A stretch of DNA of 64,000 bases from Alloboseaceae bacterium BT-24-1 (GCA_025846845.1 JAOYTL010000011.1:186001-250000), one strand, 5' to 3'; shown: positions 40,775 to 50,156, numbered from the stretch's first letter. Made by a program: numbers and translations. The notes: a model not told the origin generated them from the letters alone.

Positions 40775-41533
40775 ATGCAGCTGTCATCGATCGGATCCAG
40801 GCCCAATCTCGCCAGCGATGCCGCCGCTGCCCTGGCGAAATCAATCAGGACCGGGGCGCTGCAGCCGGGCGCGCGCCTGCCGTCCGAGACCGAGCTGGCA
40901 CGCCAGCTCGGCGTCAGCCGGCCGGTGGTGCGCGAAGCGATCGCCTATCTGCGCGCCGATGGGATCGTCGAAAGCCGGCGCGGCCTTGGCCTGTTCGTCA
41001 ACCAGCAGGATTCGTTGCGCCTGCGACGCGCCGAGATCGAGGTATCCGAGCAGTCGATCCTGCAGTTCCTCGAATTCCGCCTCGGGCTCGAGGTCGAGGC
41101 GGCGCAGCTCGCTTCCCTACGCCACACGGCCGAGGATCTGGCACGAATGGAGGCAGCTGACGCTGCCTTGAACGCGGCCGACGATATCGGCGAAGAGAGC
41201 TCCCAGCACGATCTGGCGCTGCACCTCGCCATTGCCGCTGCTGCGCAGAACCCGCTGTTCCTGAACGTTTTGCAGTTCGTCTCAAGCCCGTTGCTCAATT
41301 CGATCAGGGGCATGCGCGCCAAGGATCGCGGCGAAGCGTTGAACATCGCGATCCGCCGCGCCGATCATGCCGCAATCCTCGACAGCATCCGCGCACGCGA
41401 TCCGGCGGGAGCCGGGGAGGCGATGCGCAAGCATATCGGCGAGTCCTATCGGCGCTACGCCGCGCAGGTCACCACAGGCGGGCCGAAGCCGATCCACCCC
41501 GCGCTTCAGGCGACGGCAAGCCAGGAGCGCTGA
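40775..41533 (+). CDS. GntR-family transcriptional regulator, FadR/FCD subfamily
   Basis: A 252-residue regulator. The helix-turn-helix includes LQPGARLPSETELARQLGVS and RPVVREAIAYLRADGIVESR, followed by an FCD ligand domain (SQHDLALHLAIAAAAQNPLF and a carboxyl-terminal DHAAILDSIRARD). I prefer ATG 40775 (MQLSSIGSRPNLASD), a typical family start; ATG 40751 abuts the operator and has no ribosome site. It is followed at 2 bases by the SDR gene and very likely represses TRAP uptake and sugar-acid catabolism until its ligand appears. Confidence 0.92.
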   Translation: MQLSSIGSRPNLASDAAAALAKSIRTGALQPGARLPSETELARQLGVSRPVVREAIAYLRADGIVESRRGLGLFVNQQDSLRLRRAEIEVSEQSILQFLEFRLGLEVEAAQLASLRHTAEDLARMEAADAALNAADDIGEESSQHDLALHLAIAAAAQNPLFLNVLQFVSSPLLNSIRGMRAKDRGEALNIAIRRADHAAILDSIRARDPAGAGEAMRKHIGESYRRYAAQVTTGGPKPIHPALQATASQER

Positions 41534-41535
41534 AC

Positions 41536-42300
41536 GTGAACAACCTGTTCGATCTTTCCGGGCGCACCGCGCTCGTGACCGGCTCGTCGCGCGGGCTCGG
41601 CCGCGCCATGGCCGAAGGGCTCGCCGCCGCGGGAGCCGCGATCATCCTAAACGGCGCCGACAAGGGTCGGCTCGACGAGGCGGTCGCCGCACTGACGGCG
41701 GCGGGGCACAAGGCGCGCGGCCTGCGCTTCGATGTGACTGACGAAGCGGCCGTCGTCGCCGCGTTCGAGATGCTCGATGCCGAAGGCGTCGCGGTCGACA
41801 TCCTCGTCAACAATGCCGGGATTCAGTTCCGCAAGCCGATGCTGGAGCTGGAGACGGCCGACTGGCGCCGCGTGATCGACACCAATCTGACCAGCGCCTT
41901 CGTCGCCGGCCGCGAGGCTGCTCGACGCATGGCCAGGCGCGGCCGCGGCAAGGTCATCAATATCGGCTCGCTGACCAGCGAGCTCGCCCGCGCCACCGTG
42001 GCGCCCTACACGGTGGCGAAGGGCGGCATCAAGATGCTGACCAAGGCGATGGCGGCCGAATGGGGCGAGCTCGGCATCCAGGCCAACGCCATCGGCCCCG
42101 GCTACATGCTGACCGACATGAACCAGGCGCTGATCGACAACCCGGCCTTCGACGCCTGGGTGAAGGGCCGCACGCCGGCCCGGCGCTGGGGGCGGCCGGA
42201 CGAGCTCGTCGGCACCTGCGTCTACCTGGCCTCCGCGGCCTCCGACTATGTCAGCGGCCAGATCATCTATGTCGATGGCGGCATGATCTCCGTTCTCTGA
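41536..42300 (+). CDS. SDR-family oxidoreductase, gluconate 5-dehydrogenase-like
   Basis: A 254-residue dehydrogenase starting with GTG (41536) and MNNLFDLSGRTALVTGSSRG. It has the cofactor motif TGSSRGLG, NNAGIQFRKPMLE, the catalytic Ser in NIGSLTSE and YTVAKGG. The family IdnO/Ga5DH converts gluconate and 5-keto-gluconate; related enzymes act on other sugar acids. Its place between the FCD regulator and a sugar-acid dehydratase fits this. Exact substrate unproven. Confidence 0.88.
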   Translation: MNNLFDLSGRTALVTGSSRGLGRAMAEGLAAAGAAIILNGADKGRLDEAVAALTAAGHKARGLRFDVTDEAAVVAAFEMLDAEGVAVDILVNNAGIQFRKPMLELETADWRRVIDTNLTSAFVAGREAARRMARRGRGKVINIGSLTSELARATVAPYTVAKGGIKMLTKAMAAEWGELGIQANAIGPGYMLTDMNQALIDNPAFDAWVKGRTPARRWGRPDELVGTCVYLASAASDYVSGQIIYVDGGMISVL

Positions 42301-42387
42301 CCCGTTCCGCCGGCTGCGCGCTGCGTCTCCGCAGCGATCGCCGATCAGTTCAAACGCCTCCGTCGAGGCCAGCCAGGACCACCCGAC

Positions 42388-43587
42388 ATGCAGATCACCG
42401 CCATCGAGACGCTCCGCGCCGAGGAGTTCGGCAACGTGCTGTGGGTGCGCGTCCACACCGATGCCGGCATCATCGGCCTGGGCGAGACCTTCTATGGGGC
42501 GGCCGCGGTCGAGGCGCATCTGCACGACACGCTCGCCGGGCGCCTGCTCGGCAAGAACCCGCTGCATATCGAGGCCCTGCACAGGGAAATGACCAACCTG
42601 CCGATGGCGCAGTCCTCGACCGGTGCGGAATCGCGCGCCACCTCGGCGGTCGACATCGCGCTCTGGGATCTGTTCGGCAAGGTCTGCGGCCAGCCGGTGC
42701 ACCAGATGCTGGGCGGCCTCTGTCGCGACAAGCAGCGCATCTACAACACCTGCGCCGGCACGAAATATGTCCGCTCCAGCAATATCAAGCCGGTCTCGAA
42801 CTGGAGCCTGGGCGAGAATGAGGGTCCCTACGAGGACCTCGACGGCTTCATGACGCGTGCCGACGCCGTGGCCGAAAGCCTGCTCGAAAGCGGCATCACG
42901 GCGATGAAGATCTGGCCGTTCGACCCTCCGGCGATCGAGAACCAGGGCCTCCACATCACGCCGGCACAGATGAAGAAGGCGATCGAGCCCTTCGAGAAGA
43001 TCCGCAAGGCCGTCGGCGACAAGATGGAGATCATGGTCGAGTTCCACTCGCTCTGGAACCTGCCGACCGCGATCAAGATCGCCCGCGCGCTCGAGCCCTA
43101 TAGCCCGACCTGGTACGAGGATCCGATCCGGATGAACTCGCCGCAGGCGCTCGCCGAGTATGCGCGCTCGACCACCGTCTCGGTCTGCGCCAGCGAGACG
43201 CTGGGCTCGCGCTTCCCTTACAAGGACATGCTCGACCGGGATGCCATGCACATCGTCATGGCCGACCTGTGCTGGACCGGCGGCCTGACAGAAGGCCGCA
43301 AGATCGCGGCGATGGCCGATACCTATCACCGGCCCTTCGCGCCGCATGACTGCATCGGCCCGGTCGGCTTCGTCGCGGCGATCCATGCCTCGTTCAGCCA
43401 GCCCAACACACTGATCCAGGAGTCGGTGCGGGCCTTCTATCGCGGCTGGTATCTCGAGCTCGTCACCGAGATGCCGAAGATCGAGGGCGGCTACGTCTAT
43501 CCGACGGAAGCGCCGGGCCTCGGCATCGACCTCTTGCCCGCGGTCTATGAGCGCTCCGACCTCAGCGTGCGCAGATCGACGCTGTGA
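42388..43587 (+). CDS. Enolase-superfamily sugar-acid dehydratase-like enzyme
   Basis: A 399-residue MR/MLE superfamily member, longer than the other copy at 24.6 kb and of the mannonate/galactonate dehydratase type. Catalytic positions are Lys174 in AMKIWPFD, metal ligands Glu218, Glu244 and Glu270, His220 in EFHSLWN, Asp293 and His320 in APHDCIGPVG. It probably dehydrates the acid made or imported by its neighbours to a 2-keto-3-deoxy product. It follows the SDR gene by 87 bases in the same direction. Confidence 0.9.
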   Translation: MQITAIETLRAEEFGNVLWVRVHTDAGIIGLGETFYGAAAVEAHLHDTLAGRLLGKNPLHIEALHREMTNLPMAQSSTGAESRATSAVDIALWDLFGKVCGQPVHQMLGGLCRDKQRIYNTCAGTKYVRSSNIKPVSNWSLGENEGPYEDLDGFMTRADAVAESLLESGITAMKIWPFDPPAIENQGLHITPAQMKKAIEPFEKIRKAVGDKMEIMVEFHSLWNLPTAIKIARALEPYSPTWYEDPIRMNSPQALAEYARSTTVSVCASETLGSRFPYKDMLDRDAMHIVMADLCWTGGLTEGRKIAAMADTYHRPFAPHDCIGPVGFVAAIHASFSQPNTLIQESVRAFYRGWYLELVTEMPKIEGGYVYPTEAPGLGIDLLPAVYERSDLSVRRSTL

Positions 43588-43626
43588 GGCGGACCCGGCA
43601 CGGCTCCTGAAAGCATCGACATCCCC

Positions 43627-44607
43627 ATGCGCATCATCTTCCATGGCGAGAACGCCGCCTCGTTCAGCTCGGGCTTCGCCGATCTCGTCGGCTCGGGCGC
43701 GGATGTCGCGACCCTGCCGGACACGCTGGCCTCGGACGCCGACCGGCAGGCCTATGCGCAGGCCGATGCGATCATCGGCGTGCGGTTCGGCGCCGACCTG
43801 CCGCAGCCGTCGCGGCTGAAGCTCTTCCACGTGCCCGGCGCCGGCTACGATGCGGTCGATCTCGATCTGCTGCCCGCTTCGGCCAGTCTCTGCAACTGCT
43901 TCGGCCATGAGCAGGCAATCGCGGAATACGTGATGAGCGCGCTGCTCGCACGGGACATTCCCTTGGCTGACGCCGACCGGCAGCTGCGCCGCGGCGATTG
44001 GGCGTATTGGGCCGGCGCACCGGACCGCGTCCATGGCGAGATCGCCGGCAAGACGATCGGGCTGCTCGGCTTCGGCCATATCGGCAAGGCGATCGCCCGG
44101 CGGGCCAAGGCCTTCGAGATGCGCGTCCACGTCGCCAACCGCAGCCCGGTCGCGGTGTCCGAGCTGGTCGAACGCGCTTTCACGTTGGATGCGCTCGGCG
44201 CGTTCTGGGGCTCGGCCGACGTGATCGTCGTGTCGTTGCCGCTGACCCCGGAAACGAAGGGGTTGGTCGGAGCGGCCGCCTTCGCGGCGATGCGCCCGGA
44301 CGCTGTCATCTTCAATGTCGGCCGCGGGCCGATCATCGATGAGGCGGCGCTCTATGAAGCGCTGAAGGAGAACCGGATCGGCGGTGCCGTGATCGACACC
44401 TGGTATCGCTATCCGGGGCCGGCCGACGCCAATCCGCTGCCGGCGACGCTCCCCTTCCACGAGCTGCCGAACATCGTGATGACGCCGCACATGTCCGGCT
44501 GGACCAGCGGCACGATCCGGCGCCGCCAGCAGACCATGGCCGACAACATCCGGCACTGCTTCGCCGGTCAGCCGCTCGTCAATCTCGTGCGAGCGGCGCG
44601 GACCTGA
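43627..44607 (+). CDS. D-isomer-specific 2-hydroxyacid dehydrogenase
   Basis: A 326-residue NAD(P)-dependent dehydrogenase of the D-2-hydroxyacid family. It has the Rossmann motif GLLGFGHIGKAIA, the family signature VGRGPIIDEAALYEAL and the catalytic His in MTPHMSGWTSG. It may reduce or oxidise a small 2-keto or 2-hydroxy acid in the sugar-acid route. It starts 39 bases after the dehydratase gene and is followed by the polar amino-acid-type importer, apparently the same transcript. Confidence 0.9.
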   Translation: MRIIFHGENAASFSSGFADLVGSGADVATLPDTLASDADRQAYAQADAIIGVRFGADLPQPSRLKLFHVPGAGYDAVDLDLLPASASLCNCFGHEQAIAEYVMSALLARDIPLADADRQLRRGDWAYWAGAPDRVHGEIAGKTIGLLGFGHIGKAIARRAKAFEMRVHVANRSPVAVSELVERAFTLDALGAFWGSADVIVVSLPLTPETKGLVGAAAFAAMRPDAVIFNVGRGPIIDEAALYEALKENRIGGAVIDTWYRYPGPADANPLPATLPFHELPNIVMTPHMSGWTSGTIRRRQQTMADNIRHCFAGQPLVNLVRAART

Positions 44608-44678
44608 CCGATCCAGCAACCGGCCGAAGAAGCCGGAAACAACAAATGCGGGCAAGCCGCCAACCAGGGAAACGTCCA

Positions 44679-45482
44679 ATGAAACTCTTCAGGCAACTCA
44701 GGATCGCCGGCACGTTGCTGGCGCTCGGCGCAGGCATGCTGGCGGCGAGCCAGGCCTCGGCCCAGACGGTCACGGAGATCGTCAAGCGCGGCAAGGTCAA
44801 GATCGGGGTCCTCATCGGCGCTCCGCCCTATGGCTCCGTCGACGCCCAGGGCAACGCGATCGGCTACGATGCCGACGTCACGGCACTCGTTGGCAAATAT
44901 CTGGCCGTGCCGGTCGAAATCGTGCCGCTGACGCCGCCTTCGCGCATTCCGGCGCTCGAGGCTGGTAAGGTCGACTTCCTGATCGCGACGCTGGCGCCGA
45001 CGCCCGAGCGTGCCAAGGCGGTGATGTTCACCATCCCCTACAGCGCCTTCCAGACCGGCATCTACGCCAAGAAGGGCACGGCGATCAAAGACTGGGCCGA
45101 CCTCAAGGGCCGCAAGGTCGGCGTCAATCGCGGCTCCAGCGTCGAGCGCGAGTTCACCAATCGCGAGAAGGAGCTCAACCTCACCATCCTGCGCTTCGAG
45201 GACGACGCCACCACCATGCAGGCGCTGTTCTCCGGCCAGGTCGAGGCCATCGCCGGCCCCGATGCGCAGGCCAACGCCGCGATCAAGGCGCGCGGCGAGA
45301 CCGAGACCGAGCTGAAGTTTGTCTTCGGCATGCAACCCAACTCGATGACCGTCCGCAAGGACGCCTACGAGCTGAAGCAGTGGCTCAACAACACGATCTA
45401 CTTCATCAAGCAGAACGGTGAGCTGAACGCCATTTCCGAGAAATGGGTCGGCTCGCCGCTGCCGCAGCTGCCGACCTTCTGA
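44679..45482 (+). CDS. ABC transporter substrate-binding protein, polar amino acid type (SBP_bac_3)
   Basis: A 267-residue periplasmic protein. The signal peptide ends AASQASAQT; the family opening is VKIGVLIGAPPYGSVDAQGN, with GYDADVTALVGKYL and later KDWADLKGRKVGVNRGSS. ATG 44679 is preceded by CAGGGA. Family members bind amino acids or small polar solutes; the surrounding sugar-acid genes suggest that the ligand may be an acid instead. First of a complete four-gene importer. Confidence 0.92.
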   Translation: MKLFRQLRIAGTLLALGAGMLAASQASAQTVTEIVKRGKVKIGVLIGAPPYGSVDAQGNAIGYDADVTALVGKYLAVPVEIVPLTPPSRIPALEAGKVDFLIATLAPTPERAKAVMFTIPYSAFQTGIYAKKGTAIKDWADLKGRKVGVNRGSSVEREFTNREKELNLTILRFEDDATTMQALFSGQVEAIAGPDAQANAAIKARGETETELKFVFGMQPNSMTVRKDAYELKQWLNNTIYFIKQNGELNAISEKWVGSPLPQLPTF

Positions 45483-45547
45483 CCAGTCCCTGAATTGCCG
45501 GCGGAGCATTCCTCCGCCGGCTTTGCGCGACCTGCAGGGAAGGGATC

Positions 45548-46249
45548 ATGCGGTATCAGTTCCAGTTCGAAGCGGTCTTCGCCGAAGCCGACCGCATTCT
45601 CAACGGCGTGCTCCTGACGATCGGACTGTCCTTCGGCGCGATCGTCCTGGGCCTCGCCCTCGCCGTACTGCTCGTCGCCGCCAAGAGCCTGTTCGGCCGC
45701 TGGGTCGGCATGCTCGTTGATGCCTATGTCGAGCTGATGCGCAATACGCCCTTCCTGGTGCAGCTCTTCATGATGTTCTTCGGGCTGCCGCTGATCGGCA
45801 TCCGCATGTCGGGTACTGAAGCTGCGCTGCTCGCCATGACGCTGAACCTCGGCGCCTATGCGACCGAGATCATCCGTGCCGGCGTCGACTCGATCCACCG
45901 CTCGCAGATCGAGGCCGGCCTGTCGCTCGCCATGACGAAACGCCAGGTCTTTCAGTATGTCGTGCTGATGCCGGCGCTGGCGCGGGTCTGGCCGGCGCTG
46001 TCGAGCCAGTTCGTGCTGATGCTGCTGGCGTCCTCGATCTGCTCCTTCATCTCGGTGCCGGAGCTCTCCGGCACGGCGGCGATCATCGAGCAGAACACCT
46101 TCCGCAGCTTCGAGACCTATATCGTCGTCACGCTGATCTATCTGGCACTGGCGCTCAGCCTGAAGGTCTCGCTCCTCTGGCTCGGCCGGCGGATCTTTCC
46201 GCGCCTCTCCAGTCTCGACCGGCTCGACGCCAAGGCGGAGGCTGCGTGA
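45548..46249 (+). CDS. Amino acid-type ABC transporter permease (HisM/GlnP family), first
   Basis: A 233-residue inner-membrane permease with several helices and the family loop YVELMRNTPFLVQLFMMFFG, followed by the EAA region IEAGLSLAMTKRQVFQYVVL. Pairs with the next permease, whose ATG shares its stop codon (TGATG). Ribosome site AGGGA precedes the ATG. Confidence 0.93.
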   Translation: MRYQFQFEAVFAEADRILNGVLLTIGLSFGAIVLGLALAVLLVAAKSLFGRWVGMLVDAYVELMRNTPFLVQLFMMFFGLPLIGIRMSGTEAALLAMTLNLGAYATEIIRAGVDSIHRSQIEAGLSLAMTKRQVFQYVVLMPALARVWPALSSQFVLMLLASSICSFISVPELSGTAAIIEQNTFRSFETYIVVTLIYLALALSLKVSLLWLGRRIFPRLSSLDRLDAKAEAA

Positions 46250-46902
46250 TGGTGACCTTCGGTTGGCCCGAGGCCTTCTTCATCGTTCGCGCCGCGGGCT
46301 GGACGCTGCTGCTGACCGCGGTCGCCTTCCTGATCGGCGGCCTCATGGGCGGCGTGCTCGCCATCCTGCGCCTGTCGCGGATCAAGCTGCTGCGCCGTCT
46401 CGCAGCCGGCTACATCCTGGTGATCCAGTCGATCCCGGTGCTCATGGTTCTGTTCATGAGCTATTACGGGCTGTCGCTGTTCGGCGTCGAGCTGCCGCCC
46501 TTCTTCGCCGCCTCGGCCTCGCTCGCGATCTATGTCTCGGCCTATCTCGCCGAGATCTGGCGCGGCTCGATCGAATCCGTGCCGTTCCAGCAATGGGAGG
46601 CTTCGGCCTCGCTGGCCCATTCGCCGGCGCAGACCTATCGCTACGTGATCCTGCCCCAGGCGATCCGCATCTCGCTGCCGCCGACCGTCGGCTTCCTGGT
46701 CCAGCTGGTGAAGAACACCTCGATCGTCTCGGTGGTCGGCTTCGTCGAACTGTCGCGGGCCGGCCAGCTCGTCAACAACGCGACCTTCCAGCCCTTCCAG
46801 ATCTTCACGCTGGTGGCGGCGATCTACTTCGCCATCTGCTTCCCGCTCTCCCGGCTCAGCCGCCATCTCGAAAAGGTGATGAATGCCAGCCGTCCTCATT
46901 GA
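46249..46902 (+). CDS. Amino acid-type ABC transporter permease (HisQ/GlnP family), second
   Basis: A 217-residue permease paralogous to the preceding one, with IQSIPVLMVLFMSYYGLSLF and the EAA region WEASASLAHSPAQTYRYVIL. The ATG at 46249 overlaps the first permease stop. Its end overlaps the ATPase gene by 20 bases. Confidence 0.93.
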   Translation: MVTFGWPEAFFIVRAAGWTLLLTAVAFLIGGLMGGVLAILRLSRIKLLRRLAAGYILVIQSIPVLMVLFMSYYGLSLFGVELPPFFAASASLAIYVSAYLAEIWRGSIESVPFQQWEASASLAHSPAQTYRYVILPQAIRISLPPTVGFLVQLVKNTSIVSVVGFVELSRAGQLVNNATFQPFQIFTLVAAIYFAICFPLSRLSRHLEKVMNASRPH

Positions 46903-47614
46903 AGACGTCCACAAGAGCTACGGTTCGCTGGAGGTCCTGAAAGGCGTGTCGCTCGCCGTCGAGCCCGGCCAGGTCGTCGCGCTCATCGGCCGCTCGGGCT
47001 CGGGCAAGTCGACGCTGCTGCGTTGCATCAACGGGCTGGAGGCCTTCCAGTCGGGGCGCATCGAGGTGGCCGGCCATGCCGTCGATCAGGACCAGAAGCG
47101 CCTGCGCGAGCTGCGCAAGGACGTCGGCATCGTCTTCCAGAGCTACAACCTCTTCCCGCATCTGACCGTCGGGCAGAACATCATGCTCTCGCCGCGCATC
47201 ACCAAGAATGTGCCGCAGGCGGAGGCGCTGGCGCTGGCGAAGGACGTGCTCGCCCAGGTCGGGCTGTCCGACAAGTTCGACAGCTATCCCGACAATCTCT
47301 CCGGCGGCCAGCAGCAGCGCGTCGCGATCGCCCGCTCGCTGGCGATGAAGCCGAAGGTGATGCTGTTCGACGAGGTTACCTCCGCGCTCGATCCCGAGCT
47401 GACTGGCGAAGTGCTGCTGGTGATGGAGAAGCTCGCTCGGGACGGCATGACCATGCTGCTCGTCACCCATGAGATGAACTTCGCCCGCACAGTGGCCAAT
47501 ACCACGGTGTTCATGCATCAGGGCAAGATCTGGGAGAGCGGCTCGTCGGCGCAGCTCTTCGCCGAACCGCAGACGCCCGAGCTGCGCAACTTCGTCGGTG
47601 CGGGCAGGCACTGA
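46883..47614 (+). CDS. Amino acid-type ABC transporter ATP-binding protein (GlnQ/HisP family)
   Basis: A 243-residue ATPase with Walker A GRSGSGKST (36-44), signature LSGGQQQRVAIARSL and Walker B VMLFDEVTSALD. It completes the binding protein, two permeases and ATPase of this importer and is the last gene of the long plus-strand run that begins with the FCD regulator. A stem-loop follows. Confidence 0.95.
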   Translation: MPAVLIEDVHKSYGSLEVLKGVSLAVEPGQVVALIGRSGSGKSTLLRCINGLEAFQSGRIEVAGHAVDQDQKRLRELRKDVGIVFQSYNLFPHLTVGQNIMLSPRITKNVPQAEALALAKDVLAQVGLSDKFDSYPDNLSGGQQQRVAIARSLAMKPKVMLFDEVTSALDPELTGEVLLVMEKLARDGMTMLLVTHEMNFARTVANTTVFMHQGKIWESGSSAQLFAEPQTPELRNFVGAGRH

Positions 47615-47695
47615 GCAGGCTGCGGATTTGCACCGTGCCACACTGGCGGGCGATTGCGGGCTGAGAGCTCCGAAGCGACCGATCTGCGCCGTGAA

Positions 47696-47715
47696 CTCCG
47701 AGGGCAGCCTCGGAG
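47696..47715. terminator. Stem-loop between convergent genes (terminator-like)
   Basis: CTCCGAGG and CCTCGGAG form a perfect 8-bp stem with loop GCAG, 82 bases after the ATPase stop and 15 bases from the stop of the convergent PRC-barrel gene. No T-run is present, so it may act as a weak bidirectional terminator or as a 3' barrier to RNA decay. Confidence 0.5.
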
Positions 47716-47729
47716 CGCGTTCGAATTGG

Positions 47730-48290
47730 TCAGTTGGGAACGTTGTTCCAGTAGTCACTCATTTCCCGCTGACGTTGCTGGTCTGGCACAACGCCTTTGT
47801 CCCCATACAGGGTCGCGGCACCTCGGATCTGGGCTTCGGTGAGGTCAGTGCGATAGCCCTCGAGCTCCTTGTCGTAGGTGAGCTTTTCCCATGGGATCGT
47901 AACGTGGTGGCTGCCGATGCCGAGAAATCCTCCGAACGTCACGTCGACGAAGAAAACACGGCCACTGATCTTCTCGATCAACAGCCGCTTGATCGTGCCG
48001 ATCTGGTCATATTTGCGGTCGAATACGGCGGTCCCTTCGACACGATCACTTTCGATGATCAGGTGCGGTGCCGGTCGCTCGGCGGGCCCCCAAAGATAAA
48101 AACCGTTCTCGATAATGCCGGCAGCGACGACTGCTCTGCTGATCGTGAGGGTCCATTCCTCATTGGGCCGGATCTCTCGCACGAGCGTCCACGGCCCAAG
48201 ATCCGGAGGCAAACTGCCGCCGGTAGGCTCCTCGCTGAAGGCGCGTAGGTCAGGGGAGTTCACGGCTTGGAACAAGCAGTAGGTTCTCAT
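47730..48290 (-). CDS. PRC-barrel domain protein
   Basis: A 186-residue cytoplasmic protein. Residues about 90-150 form a PRC-barrel-like unit (VFDRKYDQIGTIKRLLIEKI, VDVTFGGFLGIGSHHVTIPW), a small beta-barrel found in RimM and in photosynthetic-reaction-centre H subunits. The first 85 residues look like a separate small domain that I do not recognise. The start has GGGAGG as ribosome site. It is downstream of the cytochrome oxidase genes in the same direction, possibly cotranscribed. Function unknown. Confidence 0.8.
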   Translation of the reverse strand: MRTYCLFQAVNSPDLRAFSEEPTGGSLPPDLGPWTLVREIRPNEEWTLTISRAVVAAGIIENGFYLWGPAERPAPHLIIESDRVEGTAVFDRKYDQIGTIKRLLIEKISGRVFFVDVTFGGFLGIGSHHVTIPWEKLTYDKELEGYRTDLTEAQIRGAATLYGDKGVVPDQQRQREMSDYWNNVPN

Positions 48291-48332
48291 GAGCGCCTCC
48301 CTTTACCGGATCGAGAGCCTCCAGATCGCCCG

Positions 48333-48668
48333 TCAGGAACCGGCCACGAAATAGGCGACCCGGGTGAACAGCGTATATTCCGACTCGAAGACCATGATCC
48401 CGACGAAGACCAGCAGCACCAGCGGCGGAACAAGGATCGCATAGGACAGCGCCAGCCGCTCCCAGGCCATGTGCATGAAGACCGCCACGATCAGCCCGGC
48501 CTTGAGCGCCATGAAGATCAGGATCAGCGACCACCGGAGATAGCCGGCGACGTGGAAAAAATCGACCAGGTAGGAACACAGGCTGAGGACGAACAGCCAG
48601 CACCAGACCACGAGATAGAGCCTGATAGGATGCTGTTGCGCGTCGGTATGAGCTGTGGGCTGTGCCAT
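48333..48668 (-). CDS. Cytochrome oxidase subunit IV family protein
   Basis: A 111-residue membrane protein with three hydrophobic segments (RLYLVVWCWLFVLSLCSYLV, SLILIFMALKAGLIVAVFMH, YAILVPPLVLLVFVGIMVF), matching the short bacterial COX4 family. It starts at ATG 48666-48668, 7 bases after the subunit III gene, so it is in the oxidase operon. It stabilises or assembles the complex rather than carrying metal. Confidence 0.87.
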   Translation of the reverse strand: MAQPTAHTDAQQHPIRLYLVVWCWLFVLSLCSYLVDFFHVAGYLRWSLILIFMALKAGLIVAVFMHMAWERLALSYAILVPPLVLLVFVGIMVFESEYTLFTRVAYFVAGS

Positions 48669-48675
48669 GGCGACC

Positions 48676-49398
48676 TCACCAGAGATAGAACAGCGCGAAG
48701 ATGAAGACCCAGACGAGATCGACGAAGTGCCAGTAGAGTCCGGTGATCTCGACGATCTCGTAATGACCCTTGCGGCTCGTGAAGAAGCCGCGCCGCCCAT
48801 CGTCGAAATCGCCGCGCCAGACCTTGCGGGCGACGATGATCAGGAAGATCACGCCGATCGTGACATGGGTGCCGTGGAAGCCGGTGATCATGAAGAAGCT
48901 GGAGCCGAACTGTTCCGCACCCCAGGGATTGCCCCAGGGGCGGACGCCTTCCGAGATCAGCTTCGTCCATTCGAAGGCCTGCATGCCGACGAAGGTCGCG
49001 CCGAGCACCGCGGTCAGCAGCATCAGGATCGCGGTCTTCCTGCGGTCGCGGCGATAGCCGAAATTGACCGCCATCGCCATCGTGCCGCTGCTGCTGATCA
49101 GGACGAAGGTCATGATCGCGATCAGGATCAGCGGCAGGTGGTGGCCGGCGATCTCGAGCGCGAAGACCTCGCTCGGATTGGGCCAGGGCACGGTCGTCGA
49201 CATCCGCACCGTCATGTAGGAAATCAGGAACGTGCCGAAGATGAAGGTGTCGCTGAGCAGGAAGATCCACATCATGGCCTTCCCCCAGGACACATTCTTG
49301 AAGGCCCGCTGATCGGACGACCAATCCGCCACGATCCCTTGCCAGCCGGGCGCGCGACCGATCTTGGGGTTCAGAGTGTGCGGCGCGACCTCATTCAT
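48676..49398 (-). CDS. Cytochrome c oxidase subunit III family protein
   Basis: A 240-residue membrane protein of the COX3 family. It includes MMWIFLLSDTFIFGTFLISY, LMLLTAVLGATFVGMQAFEW, TGFHGTHVTIGVIFL and YWHFVDLVWVFIF at the end, the usual carboxyl signature. A second, more divergent subunit III-type gene lies directly upstream. Part of a heme-copper oxidase operon. Confidence 0.92.
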   Translation of the reverse strand: MNEVAPHTLNPKIGRAPGWQGIVADWSSDQRAFKNVSWGKAMMWIFLLSDTFIFGTFLISYMTVRMSTTVPWPNPSEVFALEIAGHHLPLILIAIMTFVLISSSGTMAMAVNFGYRRDRRKTAILMLLTAVLGATFVGMQAFEWTKLISEGVRPWGNPWGAEQFGSSFFMITGFHGTHVTIGVIFLIIVARKVWRGDFDDGRRGFFTSRKGHYEIVEITGLYWHFVDLVWVFIFALFYLW

Positions 49399-49421
49399 CG
49401 TTCCGACCTCGCTTGGAGCCT

Positions 49422-50144
49422 CTAAGTCAGCAGTCCGCGGCAGATCGCGATGAGATCATCCGTCCAGCGCATGAGGAGGCCGAACAGGATGAGCCAGACC
49501 AGCAGCAGGAAGTGCCAGTAGAGGGCACAGAGCTCGACGCTGAGCGCGAGCTTGCCAACTGCCCGCGGAGGGCTCGTCGCCGATAGGGCGAACGCCCTGA
49601 CGCTGGTTCGGCAAAGCGCCACGAGCCCGCCCAGCATATGCGCGCCGTGAATCGCCGTGACCAGATAGAAGAAGGCGCTGGCGGGATTGGCAGCGGTGAA
49701 ATAGCCGGATGCGGCGAGCTCGCGCCATGCCAGCAGCTGAGTTGTGAGGAAGGCGAGCGAGCACACGCCGGCTGCAAGGATGCTGGAGCGGAGGTGGCCG
49801 AGTTCGTCGCAGCGCGCGGCGATCAGCGCCATGTGCAAGGCGATGCTTGCGAGGATCAGCAGCCCCGTACTGAACCACAGGACGGTCGGCATCGGCAGCG
49901 CGCGCCAGTCCGCCATGTCCATCCGCATGGAATAGGCGCTGACCAGAAGCGAGAACAGCGAGCCGGCCACGACGAGGAAGGCGCCGAGGCCGACCTTCGC
50001 CGTCGGGGAAACCGGCAGCTTCGCGCCGCCAGCCTCGACGCCCACCCCGACCTCGAGCCAGGGCTTGTCGGCCAGCCCCTGGCGCGACAACCACCAGCCG
50101 GCGAGGATTGCCATCAGGACCATGAAGAGGACGATCACGACCAT
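49422..50144 (-). CDS. Second heme-copper oxidase subunit III-like protein
   Basis: A 240-residue membrane protein. The carboxyl half matches COX3 (TAIHGAHMLGGLVALCR, LYWHFLLLVWLILFGLL), while the first ~85 residues are less conserved and begin with a membrane anchor (VIVLFMVLMAILAGWW). It lies between subunit I and the canonical subunit III genes. Duplicate COX3-like genes occur in some alternative aa3/caa3-type oxidase clusters. Whether both enter one complex is unknown. Confidence 0.85.
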   Translation of the reverse strand: MVVIVLFMVLMAILAGWWLSRQGLADKPWLEVGVGVEAGGAKLPVSPTAKVGLGAFLVVAGSLFSLLVSAYSMRMDMADWRALPMPTVLWFSTGLLILASIALHMALIAARCDELGHLRSSILAAGVCSLAFLTTQLLAWRELAASGYFTAANPASAFFYLVTAIHGAHMLGGLVALCRTSVRAFALSATSPPRAVGKLALSVELCALYWHFLLLVWLILFGLLMRWTDDLIAICRGLLT

Positions 50145-50156
50145 GGCGGCGCCTCG

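Noticed and set aside
41647..44679. A 1010-codon minus-strand open frame
   Set aside because: It lies antisense to SDR, dehydratase and dehydrogenase genes that have complete catalytic motifs; the antisense product has low-complexity acidic/basic composition.
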